A stretch of DNA of 64,000 nt, from assembly GCF_011926545.1 (NCBI RefSeq), contig NZ_JAATIT010000001.1:591969-655968 (forward strand). The letters are read 5' to 3'. This DNA is from Sphingopyxis italica. Lineage in GTDB: Bacteria; Pseudomonadota; Alphaproteobacteria; Sphingomonadales; Sphingomonadaceae. The notes below the pieces were generated by a model. That model did not search any database. It was not told where the DNA came from and worked only from the letters and a program-made list of their open reading frames with translations. Positions 34,964-43,471 of the stretch are shown here, one piece after another (the stretch's first letter is position 1; every line of letters begins with the position of its first letter). The position numbers and the translations under genes were made by a program.

Positions 34964-35680
34964 ATGAATATTTTTCACTATATAGCAATCGGCCTGTTCG
35001 CGATATTCGCGATCGCCGATTATCTTTTCCGGGCTAGAAGGTTTCCCTCGGTCAGGGCCTGGAAGATGCTGGGCGTTGCATCGATGCTGCTCTATTTCGC
35101 CATTGCGACCTTCTCTCCCTTCCTTTGGGACGGTTGGCTTGGCAACCACCAGCTGTTCGATGCCAGCGCACTCCCCTTCGCGTTGCAGCTTGTGACAGGC
35201 TTTCTGGTGCTGGAGCTCGGCGTCTATCTGTGGCACCGCACCATGCACAACAGCGAGCCGCTGTGGCGCGCGATGCACCAGATGCACCACAGCGCCGAAC
35301 GCGTCGATATCTGGGGCGCTTTCTATTTCCATCCCCTCGACATGGTTGGCTGGGCCTTTCTCGGATCGCTCTGCCTCGTCGGCGTCGTCGGGCTGACGCC
35401 CGAAGCGACGCTGATCGTCAGCATCATGGCGGTGTTCTGTGCGATGTTCCAGCACGCGAACCTCAAGACGCCCTATTGGCTGGGCTTCATCGTCACGCGC
35501 CCCGAAAGCCATGCGCTGCATCATGAACGCGGCGTCCACGCCTGGAATTATGGCGACATTCCGCTTTGGGACATGCTATTCGGCACGTTCCGCAATCCGC
35601 CCCGATGGAATGGCGAAGCCGGCTTTCACGAAGGCTCCACGCATCAATGGTCGATGCTGCTGGGCCGCAAGGTCGCTTGA
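34964..35680 (+). CDS. Sterol desaturase / fatty acid hydroxylase superfamily protein
   Basis: The 238-residue membrane protein has the three histidine boxes of the di-iron hydroxylase superfamily: YLWHRTMHNS, AMHQMHHSAERVD, and SHALHHERGVHAWNYGD. Several hydrophobic helices surround them. These enzymes use O2 to hydroxylate or desaturate lipid or terpenoid substrates at the inner membrane. The exact substrate cannot be inferred. It starts a two-gene unit with the methyltransferase gene at 35711 (30-bp gap). Confidence 0.92.
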   Translation: MNIFHYIAIGLFAIFAIADYLFRARRFPSVRAWKMLGVASMLLYFAIATFSPFLWDGWLGNHQLFDASALPFALQLVTGFLVLELGVYLWHRTMHNSEPLWRAMHQMHHSAERVDIWGAFYFHPLDMVGWAFLGSLCLVGVVGLTPEATLIVSIMAVFCAMFQHANLKTPYWLGFIVTRPESHALHHERGVHAWNYGDIPLWDMLFGTFRNPPRWNGEAGFHEGSTHQWSMLLGRKVA

Positions 35681-35710
35681 GCTCGATATTTCTAACGGAA
35701 GGATAGATCC

Positions 35711-36655
35711 ATGACCACGACGCTCTCCCATTTCGACGGCCGTCCCTTTTTGACCGACGGCGGGCTCGAAACCTCGATGATCTTTCACGAAGGCATCGAT
35801 CTGCCGCACTTCGCCTCGATCGTCCTGTTGCGCGAGGAGGAGGGCCGCACCCGCCTTCGCCGCTATTTCGAAACCTATCTTGCCATCGCGCGCGACGCCG
35901 GTGCCGGCTTTATCCTCGAATCCGCGACATGGCGCGCAGGCCCCGACTGGGCAGCGCCGCTGGGGCTTGGCGTCGCTGAACTCGACGAACTGAACCGCAA
36001 GGCGATCCTGATGCTGCGCGACCTGCGGACAAGGCATCAAAGCGAGGCGCTGCCCATCCTGATATCGGGCTGCATCGGCCCTCGCGGCGATGGCTATTCG
36101 GCGGATCGGATCCTGACGGTCGACGAAGCCGCCGCCTATCACGGCCACCAGGCCGCGATCTTCGCCGAAACCGGCGTCGACATGATCTCGGCGATCACCA
36201 TGACCAACGTGCCCGAAGCGATCGGCACCTTGCGCGCCGCCACGGCACATGGGCTGCCCTGTGTGATTTCGTTCACGCTGGAAACCGATGGACGGCTGCC
36301 CACGGGCGACGCGCTGGACGAAGCCATTGCGGCGGTGGATGCCGCGACCGATGTTCCGCCGGCTTATTATATGATCAACTGCGCGCACCCGACCCATTTC
36401 GAAGCGGTCCTCGCCGATGGCGACGGTTGGAGGGAGCGGATTCGCGGTTTGCGCGCCAACGCCTCGCGCCTCAGCCACGCCGAACTGGACGAAGCGACCG
36501 AACTCGACAGTGGCGATCCGCACGAGTTGGGGTCGGATTATCGCCGCCTGCTGGCCCGGCTTCCGGCGCTCGCCGTGTTCGGCGGCTGCTGCGGCACCGA
36601 CGATCGCCATGTGGCCGCCATGGCACAAGCGGTCGTGCCGAAACGCTTGGCCTGA
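35711..36655 (+). CDS. Homocysteine S-methyltransferase family protein
   Basis: The 314-residue protein matches the zinc-dependent homocysteine/betaine methyltransferase fold. It starts FLTDGGLETSMIFHEGIDLP, with zinc ligands Cys in YYMINCAHPTHFE and the Cys pair in FGGCCGTDDRH. Members move a methyl group from S-methylmethionine or other donors to homocysteine, making methionine. Others act on different thiols. It follows the sterol-desaturase gene and a GGAAGGATAG ribosome-binding region. No SAM riboswitch can fit the 30-bp gap. The pairing with a lipid hydroxylase is unusual. Confidence 0.9.
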   Translation: MTTTLSHFDGRPFLTDGGLETSMIFHEGIDLPHFASIVLLREEEGRTRLRRYFETYLAIARDAGAGFILESATWRAGPDWAAPLGLGVAELDELNRKAILMLRDLRTRHQSEALPILISGCIGPRGDGYSADRILTVDEAAAYHGHQAAIFAETGVDMISAITMTNVPEAIGTLRAATAHGLPCVISFTLETDGRLPTGDALDEAIAAVDAATDVPPAYYMINCAHPTHFEAVLADGDGWRERIRGLRANASRLSHAELDEATELDSGDPHELGSDYRRLLARLPALAVFGGCCGTDDRHVAAMAQAVVPKRLA

Positions 36656-36748
36656 CACGCCGCCCCCCCTTGAAGGCGCGGAGCAAAAAGCCGCGACCGA
36701 TGCAGCTGCGGATGAGACAAGCGGGCGCCCATGGGTTACCGTGCGGGC

Positions 36749-37552
36749 ATGAATCATGCGATGATCGACCTTCCGGTCAGGCGACTGGGGCTTGGTGAGC
36801 CCGGCGACGCGGAACTGACCCGCAGCGTTGCGGTCGAAGCGCCGGTATCGGTCGAGGTCGGCGGCATCGGCTATGCGGTGATGATGGCGACGCCCGCGGA
36901 TCTCGGGGATTATGCGGTGGGTTTTGCCTTGAGCGAAGGACTGGTCGCAACGGCCGACCAGATTTCGCGCATCGACGCCCACGCCATCGAAGGCGGCTGG
37001 GCGCTGCGCATCTGGCTGCCGCCCGAACGCAACGCGGTCGCGCTCGAACGCGCGCGGAGGCGGGTGAGCGAGAGTAGCTGCGGGCTTTGCGGGATCGAGA
37101 ATATCGAAGAGGTGCTGCGCCCGCTGCCGCCCGTGACCGCGCGCATCGCGACCGATCGCACCGCCATCGCGAACGCGCTGATGGCGCTGCCCGATCACCA
37201 GCCGCTCGGCCGCGCGACCGGCGCGGCCCACGCCGCCGCCTTCTGCTCGCCGGCGGGCGCGATCGAGCTGGCGCGCGAGGATGTCGGCCGGCATAACGCG
37301 CTCGACAAGCTGATCGGCGCGATGGCACGCGCGGGGATCGACCCGGCTTCCGGCTTCATCCTGCTGTCGGCGCGGTGCAGCTATGAACTGGTCGAAAAGA
37401 CCGTGCGCGCCGGCTGCCCGATGCTCGTCACCATCTCGGCGCCCACCAGCCTCGCCGTCGAGCGCGCGGCGGATGCGGGGCTCACTCTCGTTGCGCTCGC
37501 GCGCACCGACGCGGCGCTGATCGTCGGCGACCCGCACGGGATGATCGCGTGA
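36749..37552 (+). CDS. fdhD: Formate dehydrogenase accessory sulfurtransferase FdhD
   Basis: FdhD passes sulfur from IscS to the molybdenum cofactor of formate-dehydrogenase-type enzymes. The ATG at 36749 gives 267 residues; an in-frame ATG at 36731 is an alternative and neither has a good ribosome-binding site. Key features are DLGDYAVGFALSEGL, the essential cysteine loop SSCGLCGIEN, REDVGRHNALDKLIGA and LSARCSYELVEKTVRAGCP. It overlaps mobA by 4 bp. The YdeP-type oxidoreductase it probably serves is encoded convergently next to mobA. Confidence 0.95.
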   Translation: MNHAMIDLPVRRLGLGEPGDAELTRSVAVEAPVSVEVGGIGYAVMMATPADLGDYAVGFALSEGLVATADQISRIDAHAIEGGWALRIWLPPERNAVALERARRRVSESSCGLCGIENIEEVLRPLPPVTARIATDRTAIANALMALPDHQPLGRATGAAHAAAFCSPAGAIELAREDVGRHNALDKLIGAMARAGIDPASGFILLSARCSYELVEKTVRAGCPMLVTISAPTSLAVERAADAGLTLVALARTDAALIVGDPHGMIA

Positions 37553-38064
37553 AGACGCTTGGCGCGGTGCTCGCAGGCGGACGGTCGAGCCGTTTCGGAT
37601 CGGATAAGGCGCTGGCGATGCTCGGCGGGCGGACGTTGCTCGACCATGTCCTGGCGGCGCTGCGTCCGCATTGCGATACGGTGGTCATTGTCGGCAGGGA
37701 CGACGTCGCCGATTGGCCGCGCCCCGACATGGGCCCGCTCGCCGGAATTGCGGGCGCGCTTGTATATGCCGCGGACAATGGCTTCGATCGAGCGCTGACG
37801 GCGCCGGTCGATTGCGTGCGCTTGCCGGATGATCTTTGCGTGCGGCTCGAACCCGCGCCTGCCTTTCTCGACACGCAGCCGGTGATCGGGCTGTGGCCCA
37901 TCGCTGCGCTGCATGAACTCCGGGCGATGCTGGAGGATGGGGGCGACCTCGCGGTCAAAGCCTTCGCTCGCCGGATCGGCGCGCGCGCGGTCGAAAGCGA
38001 CTTCGTGCCGCCGAACATCAACAGCGTCGCCGACCTCGACCGCTTGGCTGGCGATGCAGGTTAA
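37549..38064 (+). CDS. mobA: Molybdenum cofactor guanylyltransferase
   Basis: MobA adds GMP to molybdopterin to make the bis-MGD cofactor. The gene uses a GTG start overlapping the fdhD stop (GTGA). The 171-residue protein is somewhat short but complete: nucleotide-binding LAGGRSSRFGSDKALA, then DMGPLAGIAGAL, LTAPVDCVRLPDDL and the C-terminal NINSVADLDRL. fdhD, mobA and the adjacent molybdopterin oxidoreductase form a compact set. Its 3' end overlaps that of the convergent oxidoreductase gene by 4 bp. Confidence 0.93.
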   Translation: MKTLGAVLAGGRSSRFGSDKALAMLGGRTLLDHVLAALRPHCDTVVIVGRDDVADWPRPDMGPLAGIAGALVYAADNGFDRALTAPVDCVRLPDDLCVRLEPAPAFLDTQPVIGLWPIAALHELRAMLEDGGDLAVKAFARRIGARAVESDFVPPNINSVADLDRLAGDAG

Positions 38065-40331
38065 CGCATCGCGGCGACGCGCACCGGGATCGACTTCGCC
38101 GCCGGACAACCGCTGGTCTTGTCATAGAAGGCGAGCGGCAGCAGCGGGTTGAGCTCGGGATAATAGCCCGCGACCGAGCCGCGCGACATCGGATAGTCGA
38201 TGATCGTGAGCCCCTCGACGCGGCGCGCGATGCCGTCGGTGCCGATCGTTTCGAGCGCGACCTTCACGCCCGCCTCAAGCCCGCGCGTCGCGATGTCGCC
38301 GGCATTCATAAACAGGATCATCCGGTCGTTATACACGCCGCGATAGCGGTCGTTATAGCTGTAGATCGTCGTGTTGAACTGGTCGTGCGAGCGGACGGTG
38401 GCGAGGCGCAGCATGTCGGGATCGTCGACCGGCGCGTTGACAGCGAGGCCGGGCAGCAGGAGGAAATTGGCCTTGCCGTTCGGCGTCGCCCACGCGCGGC
38501 GGCGCGGCGGGATGTCGAGATGGAAACCGAGCGGCGCCTTGATACGCTCGGCAAAGCCTACGTAGAGCGCGGGATAGACCTCGGCGATCTTGTCGCGGAT
38601 CAGGTCGTAGTCGCCGATATAGCTCACCCAATCGACCTTGCTTTCGGGCAGCGTCGCCATCGCCATGCGGCAGACGATCTCGGTCTCGGTCAGCAGATGC
38701 TCGCTCGCGGGATCGAGCACCCCGCGCGAGGCGGTGACGTTCGACATCGAATCCTCGATCGTCACGAACTGCTCGCCCTTTGCCGTCTCGATGCGTTCGG
38801 AACGCGCGATGACGGGCAGGATCAGCGCGTCACGCCCATGCACCAGATGCCCGCGGTTGAGTTTGGTCGCGATGCCGACGGTGAGGTCGAGTTTTCGCAT
38901 CGCGTCATAGGCGCGGTCGGTATCGGGCACCGCGCGGACGAAATTGCCGCCGAGGCCGACGAAGACCTTTGCGGTGCCCGCGAGCATCGCCTCGACCGAC
39001 TCGACGGTGTGATGGCCGTGCGCGCGCGGCGGTTCGAAACCGAAGACGTCGCGGACCCTGTCGAGATAGGCCTGGCTCGGTTTTTCGTCGATCCCGACGG
39101 TGCGATCGCCCTGCACATTCGAATGGCCGCGGATCGGCGAGATGCCGGCGCCGGGCTTGCCGAAATTGCCCTTGAGGAGGAGCAGGTTCGCGATCTGCTG
39201 GACGAGGTCGGATCCCCGCTGATGCTGGGTCACGCCCATGCCGTAGCAGATGATCGTCGCGTTCGAGCGGATATAGATTTCGGCGCAGCGGCGGATCTGC
39301 GCCTCGTCGATCCCCGACGCGACGACGAGGTCGGGCCAGTGCTGCGCCTCGATATCGGCTTCTAGCGCCTCGAAACCCGAGGTATGTTCGGCGATGAAGT
39401 CGTGGTCGAGGACGGTTTCGCCCGCGGCCTCGCGTTCGAACAGTGCCTTCATCATGCCCTTGAGGAGCGCGAGGTCGCCGCCGACCTTGATATGCACGAA
39501 CTCGCTGCTGATCTCGGTCGAGCCGAAGGTCGCCATCTGGACGATGTCCTGCGGCTCGGTGAATTTGATCAGCGCGCGTTCGGGCATCGGGTTGACCGCG
39601 ACGATCGGCACCCCGCGCTTCCGCGCCTCGACCAGCGGCGTCATCATCCGCGGCGCGTTGGTCCCCGCATTGTGCCCGATCAGGAAGATCGCTTGCGCCT
39701 GTTCGAAATCGTCGAGGATCACCGTGCCCTTGCCGATGCCGATCGAATGCGGCAGCCCGCGGCTCGTCGGTTCGTGGCACATGTTCGAACAGTCGGGGAA
39801 ATTGTTCGTCCCATATTCGCGCACGAAGATCGAATAGAGAAAAGCCGTCTCGTTCGCGGTGCGGCCCGAGGTGTAGAATTCGGCCTGGTCCGGGCTGTCG
39901 AGCGCGCGGAGGTGCCGGCCGATCAGCGCGAAGGCGTCGTCCCAGCTGACCGGCACATAATGATCGGTCGCGGCGTCGTAGCGCATCGGTTCGGTGAGCC
40001 GGCCCTGCATTTCGAGCCAATAGTCCGATCGCTCCATCAATTCGGACACGCTGTGTTCGGCGAAAAATTCACGCGTCACGCGGAATTTCGTCGCTTCGTG
40101 CGCGAGCGCCTTCGCGCCATTTTCGCAGAATTCGAGTTTCTTGGTACAAGTTGCGTCGGGAAAGGCGCAGCTCGGGCATTTGAAGCCGCCGGGCTGGTTC
40201 ATCGACAGCAGCGCGCGCGATCCCTTGGTCACGACGCTCTGTTCGAGCAGCACTTTCGCGGTCGCCGCCGCGGCGCCCCAGCCACCGGCGGGGCTGTCAT
40301 ATGTCTTGTAACGAGGTTTCTGTTCAGCCAT
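38061..40331 (-). CDS. FdhF/YdeP-type molybdopterin oxidoreductase alpha subunit
   Basis: The 756-residue protein belongs to the molybdopterin oxidoreductase branch of E. coli YdeP, related to formate dehydrogenase. The N-terminal cysteines (FKCPSCAFPDATC and EFCENGAKALAHE) resemble those of the family and may hold an iron-sulfur cluster. The molybdenum region has FPDCSNMCHEPTSRGLP with Cys where FdhF has selenocysteine. Later blocks are LIGHNAGTNAPRMMTPLVEA, VNPMPERALIKF and ISPIRGHSNVQGDRT. No separate electron-transfer subunit is encoded nearby. fdhD and mobA face it. Substrate is uncertain; formate is only one possibility. Confidence 0.93.
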   Translation of the reverse strand: MAEQKPRYKTYDSPAGGWGAAAATAKVLLEQSVVTKGSRALLSMNQPGGFKCPSCAFPDATCTKKLEFCENGAKALAHEATKFRVTREFFAEHSVSELMERSDYWLEMQGRLTEPMRYDAATDHYVPVSWDDAFALIGRHLRALDSPDQAEFYTSGRTANETAFLYSIFVREYGTNNFPDCSNMCHEPTSRGLPHSIGIGKGTVILDDFEQAQAIFLIGHNAGTNAPRMMTPLVEARKRGVPIVAVNPMPERALIKFTEPQDIVQMATFGSTEISSEFVHIKVGGDLALLKGMMKALFEREAAGETVLDHDFIAEHTSGFEALEADIEAQHWPDLVVASGIDEAQIRRCAEIYIRSNATIICYGMGVTQHQRGSDLVQQIANLLLLKGNFGKPGAGISPIRGHSNVQGDRTVGIDEKPSQAYLDRVRDVFGFEPPRAHGHHTVESVEAMLAGTAKVFVGLGGNFVRAVPDTDRAYDAMRKLDLTVGIATKLNRGHLVHGRDALILPVIARSERIETAKGEQFVTIEDSMSNVTASRGVLDPASEHLLTETEIVCRMAMATLPESKVDWVSYIGDYDLIRDKIAEVYPALYVGFAERIKAPLGFHLDIPPRRRAWATPNGKANFLLLPGLAVNAPVDDPDMLRLATVRSHDQFNTTIYSYNDRYRGVYNDRMILFMNAGDIATRGLEAGVKVALETIGTDGIARRVEGLTIIDYPMSRGSVAGYYPELNPLLPLAFYDKTSGCPAAKSIPVRVAAMR

Positions 40332-40361
40332 CGCCTCCCGAATAGAGCATATCGGCGGGGG

Positions 40362-42011
40362 CTAATCCATGAGTCTTTGGCGCTTGAGAGGGCTCCTGTT
40401 GGTGAACCATTGCTCGCCCGCCCTGCGGCGGCGCTGCATGATTTCCTCCTGAAATTCGAACATGCCCGGCAGCAGATCGCGTTCCGCCACGGGACGGGCG
40501 CCGAACCGCATAAAATTCTCCGCGTCGCCGTATGCCGGCCATGCCGGCGCACCGCCGGCCGAGGGGGTGCCGTTCGCGGCGAACGCCGCCCAATAGTCGA
40601 TCATCTGACGCGCCAGCGCGCGATCCGCTTCGCCGGCCGGCATCGGCCAGTTCGGCATGCCGCCGAGCGGGCGCCCCGCGACCCCGAATGCGAAAGGCAG
40701 TTCGCTGGCGTGAAAGGCGCAGAGGTCCCGCTCCCGCGCCGCGGCGTAGCAATGATCGAAGAGGTAGAGATAGGCGGGCCGTCCGGCGCGCGTCTGCCCG
40801 CGCACGAGCCGCTCGGTCGCCCAGCCATAGACGGCGTCGCGCGTCGCTGCGACCAGGCTCTCTTCCACGTCGGACGAGGGATAGAGCCGCAGGAAGGCGG
40901 GTGCGAGGTCGCCGTAGCGCCGCCCGGCCTCGGCCTCATAGGGCGCTGCATCGGCGGGCGCCGGGGGAACCAGCGCGCGCTGGCTGCGCACCTCGCCGCT
41001 GTTGAAGCCCGCAAGCACGGGCACTTTCGCCTGCTCGCCGCGGTCGAAAATATCGACGAGCTGCTCGGGCACGACCGCGCCGTCGATCACCGGCTGGGCG
41101 ATGAAGCGCGCGCGCATGCCGGCGGCGACAAGCGCCTTTGGATCGATGCGCCGGAGCGCCGCGAGGTCGGCCGCGCCCAGGCTGCCGGCGAGCGCGGTTC
41201 CGGTCGCCTCGGCCGATGGCATACCGAAAGCCGCGTCGCGAAGATGTGGCACGGCGCGCATGTTGGGGCTCTGGACGATCGCTTTCGCGAACAGGCCCTT
41301 CGCGCGCGGGCTGGCGAGCAGATAGGTGGTGCTGAGCGCGCCGGCCGATTCACCCATCACGGTGACATTCGCCGGATCGCCGCCGAAGGCGCCGATGTTG
41401 CGCCGCACCCATATCAGCGCCGCCATCTGATCGAGCAGGCCGTAATTGCCCGACACGCCTTCGGCCGATTCGGCGCTAAGCGCCGGATGCGCGAGCCAGC
41501 CGAGGACGCCGAGCCGGTAGTTGATCGACACGAAGATAATGCCGCGCTTCGCAAATTCGGCGCCGCCGTACATCGGGCTGGCGCTGGAGCCATATTGCAG
41601 CGCGCCGCCGTGGATCCAGACGATCACCGGCGCGCCCTCGGCGCGTTCGGGTGCCCAGATGTTGAGTGTCAGGCAATCCTCGCGCATCGGGCGTGGCGGC
41701 TCGAAATAGACGCTCGCGGCGGGATAGGAGGGCTGGACGCAATCGGGGCCGAAGCTGCGCGCTTCGCGGACGCCCTCCCATTTCGCGGGGCGCGTGGGCG
41801 GGCGCCAGCGACGTTCGCCAACGGGAGGCGCGGCATAGGGGATGCCCCGGAAGACACGCAGCCCTTCCTCCCAGACGCCGGCGACGCGGCCCTCGGCGGT
41901 CGTCGCGGCCGGCGCGTCGGCGGCGAAGCCGGGAGCGCCCGCCGCAGCCGCGACCAGACACAGGGCAAAGGCGAAGTGCCGGCGCAGGGCCGCGATGTTC
42001 TTCAGCCGCAT
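40362..42011 (-). CDS. Secreted type-B carboxylesterase, paralogue 1
   Basis: The 549-residue protein has a signal peptide (about residues 1-31, ending GAPGFAA) and a type-B carboxylesterase domain: FRGIPYAAPPVGERRW, EDCLTLNIW, oxyanion WIHGGALQYGS, nucleophile elbow TVMGESAGALST, and FHASELPFAFG containing the catalytic-His region. It should hydrolyse carboxylic esters in the periplasm. It is clearly related to the esterase at 48535 along its whole length. An operator-like site shared with two other units lies 49-67 bp upstream of its start, also between it and the divergent gene at 42116. Confidence 0.94.
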   Translation of the reverse strand: MRLKNIAALRRHFAFALCLVAAAAGAPGFAADAPAATTAEGRVAGVWEEGLRVFRGIPYAAPPVGERRWRPPTRPAKWEGVREARSFGPDCVQPSYPAASVYFEPPRPMREDCLTLNIWAPERAEGAPVIVWIHGGALQYGSSASPMYGGAEFAKRGIIFVSINYRLGVLGWLAHPALSAESAEGVSGNYGLLDQMAALIWVRRNIGAFGGDPANVTVMGESAGALSTTYLLASPRAKGLFAKAIVQSPNMRAVPHLRDAAFGMPSAEATGTALAGSLGAADLAALRRIDPKALVAAGMRARFIAQPVIDGAVVPEQLVDIFDRGEQAKVPVLAGFNSGEVRSQRALVPPAPADAAPYEAEAGRRYGDLAPAFLRLYPSSDVEESLVAATRDAVYGWATERLVRGQTRAGRPAYLYLFDHCYAAARERDLCAFHASELPFAFGVAGRPLGGMPNWPMPAGEADRALARQMIDYWAAFAANGTPSAGGAPAWPAYGDAENFMRFGARPVAERDLLPGMFEFQEEIMQRRRRAGEQWFTNRSPLKRQRLMD

Positions 42012-42059
42012 ATCTCTCCCCTTCAGCGATGCTTGCCATCGTCCGCTGCCATACTTACG

Positions 42060-42078
42060 CTCACACGTGAGTGAATAT
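42060..42078 (-). promoter_or_regulatory. Operator-like site A
   Basis: Read on the minus strand, the site fits ATATTSACTCRCKWGWGAG and matches site B in 17 of 19 positions. It contains the dyad CTCAC-AC-GTGAG. It lies in the 104-bp gap between the divergent esterase and M28-like genes. It is the probable binding site of the TetR protein at 46200 (inference). Confidence 0.6.
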
Positions 42079-42115
42079 CAAGCGCCGGTAGCGCGCGAAA
42101 TGCGGGAGAAGCAAG

Positions 42116-43408
42116 ATGACGAAATCTACGCGGCGCGGCTTTCTGGCCGGGGCGACGGCGCTGCCACTCGCCGGCGCGGCGAACGCGCGCACCGCCGCTA
42201 CCCCCGGCACCATCGCCGCCGATCTTTCGGCCTATATCGGCTTCGGCAACAAGCGGTCCGGCGGCGCCGGCGACACCGCGTGCGGCGATTGGCTGGCGGC
42301 CGAGCTCGAACGCGCGGGTTTCGCGGTCGACAAGCTGCCGATCAGCGTCCCGTGGTTCGAGCCCGGCCGGTGCGAGATCGTCGCGGGTGAAACGCGCGCG
42401 CCGCTGCACCCGCAGCCGATCGTCACCCCGACGCCGGACGGCGGCGTGACCGGACCGCTCGTCCGCATCGACGCGCAGGGCCGGGCCGACGCGCCGCTCG
42501 CGGGCGTGATCGCGCTCGTCGACCTGCCCTATGGCCGCTGGTCGTCGGCGCTCGCCAAGCCGGTCCGCGCGCCGGTCGATGCCGCGTTCGCGGGCGGCGC
42601 AAAGGCGGCGGTGATCGTCACCAACGGCCCCACCGAACAGGTGATCGCGCTCAACGCCGATGGCGGTGCGCCGATGTTCGCAGGCCCCGTCGGTCTACTC
42701 GCGCCCGCCATCGCGGCCCCCTTCCTGAGCGCCGCGATGGCGCACGCGCCGGCGCGCGTGACGCTGGCGGGCCGCGGCGGACGTCGCGCGGCGTTCAACC
42801 TGATCGGCCGGCTCGACCGCGGCAAGGGCCGGTGGATCGCGGTGTCGACGCCGCGCTCGGGCTGGTTCGGCTGCGCGGGCGAGCGCGGCGGCGGCATCGC
42901 CGCCTGGCTCGATTTCGCGCGCGCCGCGCCAACACTGCTGCCCGACCACGACCTCGCCTTCCTCTGCAACAGCGGCCATGAATATGAAAATCTGGGCGCC
43001 GAAGAGGCGCTGAAGGCGGCCGCGCCCAAACCCGCCGAGACGCATTTCTGGCTCCACCTCGGCGCTAATGTCGCGGCGCGCGACTGGCACGAGGGATTGT
43101 TCGGGCTCGCGCCGCTCGCGGGCGTGGATTCGCAGCGTTATCTCGTCGTCAGCCCGCCGCTGCTGCCCGCCGCGCGGCGGCTGTTCGCCGGACTGGCGGG
43201 ACTCGAATCGCCCTATCCGAGCGACCGCTTGTCGGCGGGCGAACTCACCGCGATTATCGCCGCGGGCTATCCGTCGGTTGCCGGGGTGTTCGGGGTCCAC
43301 CGCTACCACCATGTCGAGGGCGACGATGTACGCTGCGTCGACGCCGCTAGCGTCGCGGCGGCGACGGCGGCGCTGAGGCAATTGCTCGTCACCGCCGCCG
43401 CCGCGTAG
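42116..43408 (+). CDS. Tat-exported M28-peptidase-like protein with degenerate metal site
   Basis: The 430-residue protein has a twin-arginine signal (STRRGFLAGATALPLAGAAN). Residues about 90-210 resemble a PA-type insert. The part after FNLIGRLDRGKGRWIAV follows the M28 peptidase order. However, the usual HxD after this strand is replaced by STPRSGWF, the next Asp by Glu in CAGERGGGIAAWL, and the EE motif by NSGHEYENLG. A late HRYHHVEGDD remains. The canonical two-zinc centre is therefore mostly absent. It may be a non-peptidase or use a different site. It is divergent from the esterase and shares operator-like site A. Confidence 0.75.
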   Translation: MTKSTRRGFLAGATALPLAGAANARTAATPGTIAADLSAYIGFGNKRSGGAGDTACGDWLAAELERAGFAVDKLPISVPWFEPGRCEIVAGETRAPLHPQPIVTPTPDGGVTGPLVRIDAQGRADAPLAGVIALVDLPYGRWSSALAKPVRAPVDAAFAGGAKAAVIVTNGPTEQVIALNADGGAPMFAGPVGLLAPAIAAPFLSAAMAHAPARVTLAGRGGRRAAFNLIGRLDRGKGRWIAVSTPRSGWFGCAGERGGGIAAWLDFARAAPTLLPDHDLAFLCNSGHEYENLGAEEALKAAAPKPAETHFWLHLGANVAARDWHEGLFGLAPLAGVDSQRYLVVSPPLLPAARRLFAGLAGLESPYPSDRLSAGELTAIIAAGYPSVAGVFGVHRYHHVEGDDVRCVDAASVAAATAALRQLLVTAAAA

Positions 43409-43428
43409 AGCATGATTCATACTTGAAT

Positions 43429-43456
43429 CGTCATCCCGGCGGAGGCCGGGATGACG
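43429..43456. repeat. Palindrome, CGTCATCCCGGC family
   Basis: CGTCATCCCGGC-GGAG-GCCGGGATGACG is a perfect 12-bp stem with a 4-nt loop between two converging genes. It is the core of the family seen at 9209 and 27883 and could act as a bidirectional terminator. Confidence 0.7.
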
Positions 43457-43471
43457 AGGGAGAAGAGACGA

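Noticed and set aside
35681..35710. Possible SAM riboswitch before the homocysteine methyltransferase
   Set aside because: The gap is only 30 bp and contains just a ribosome-binding region.
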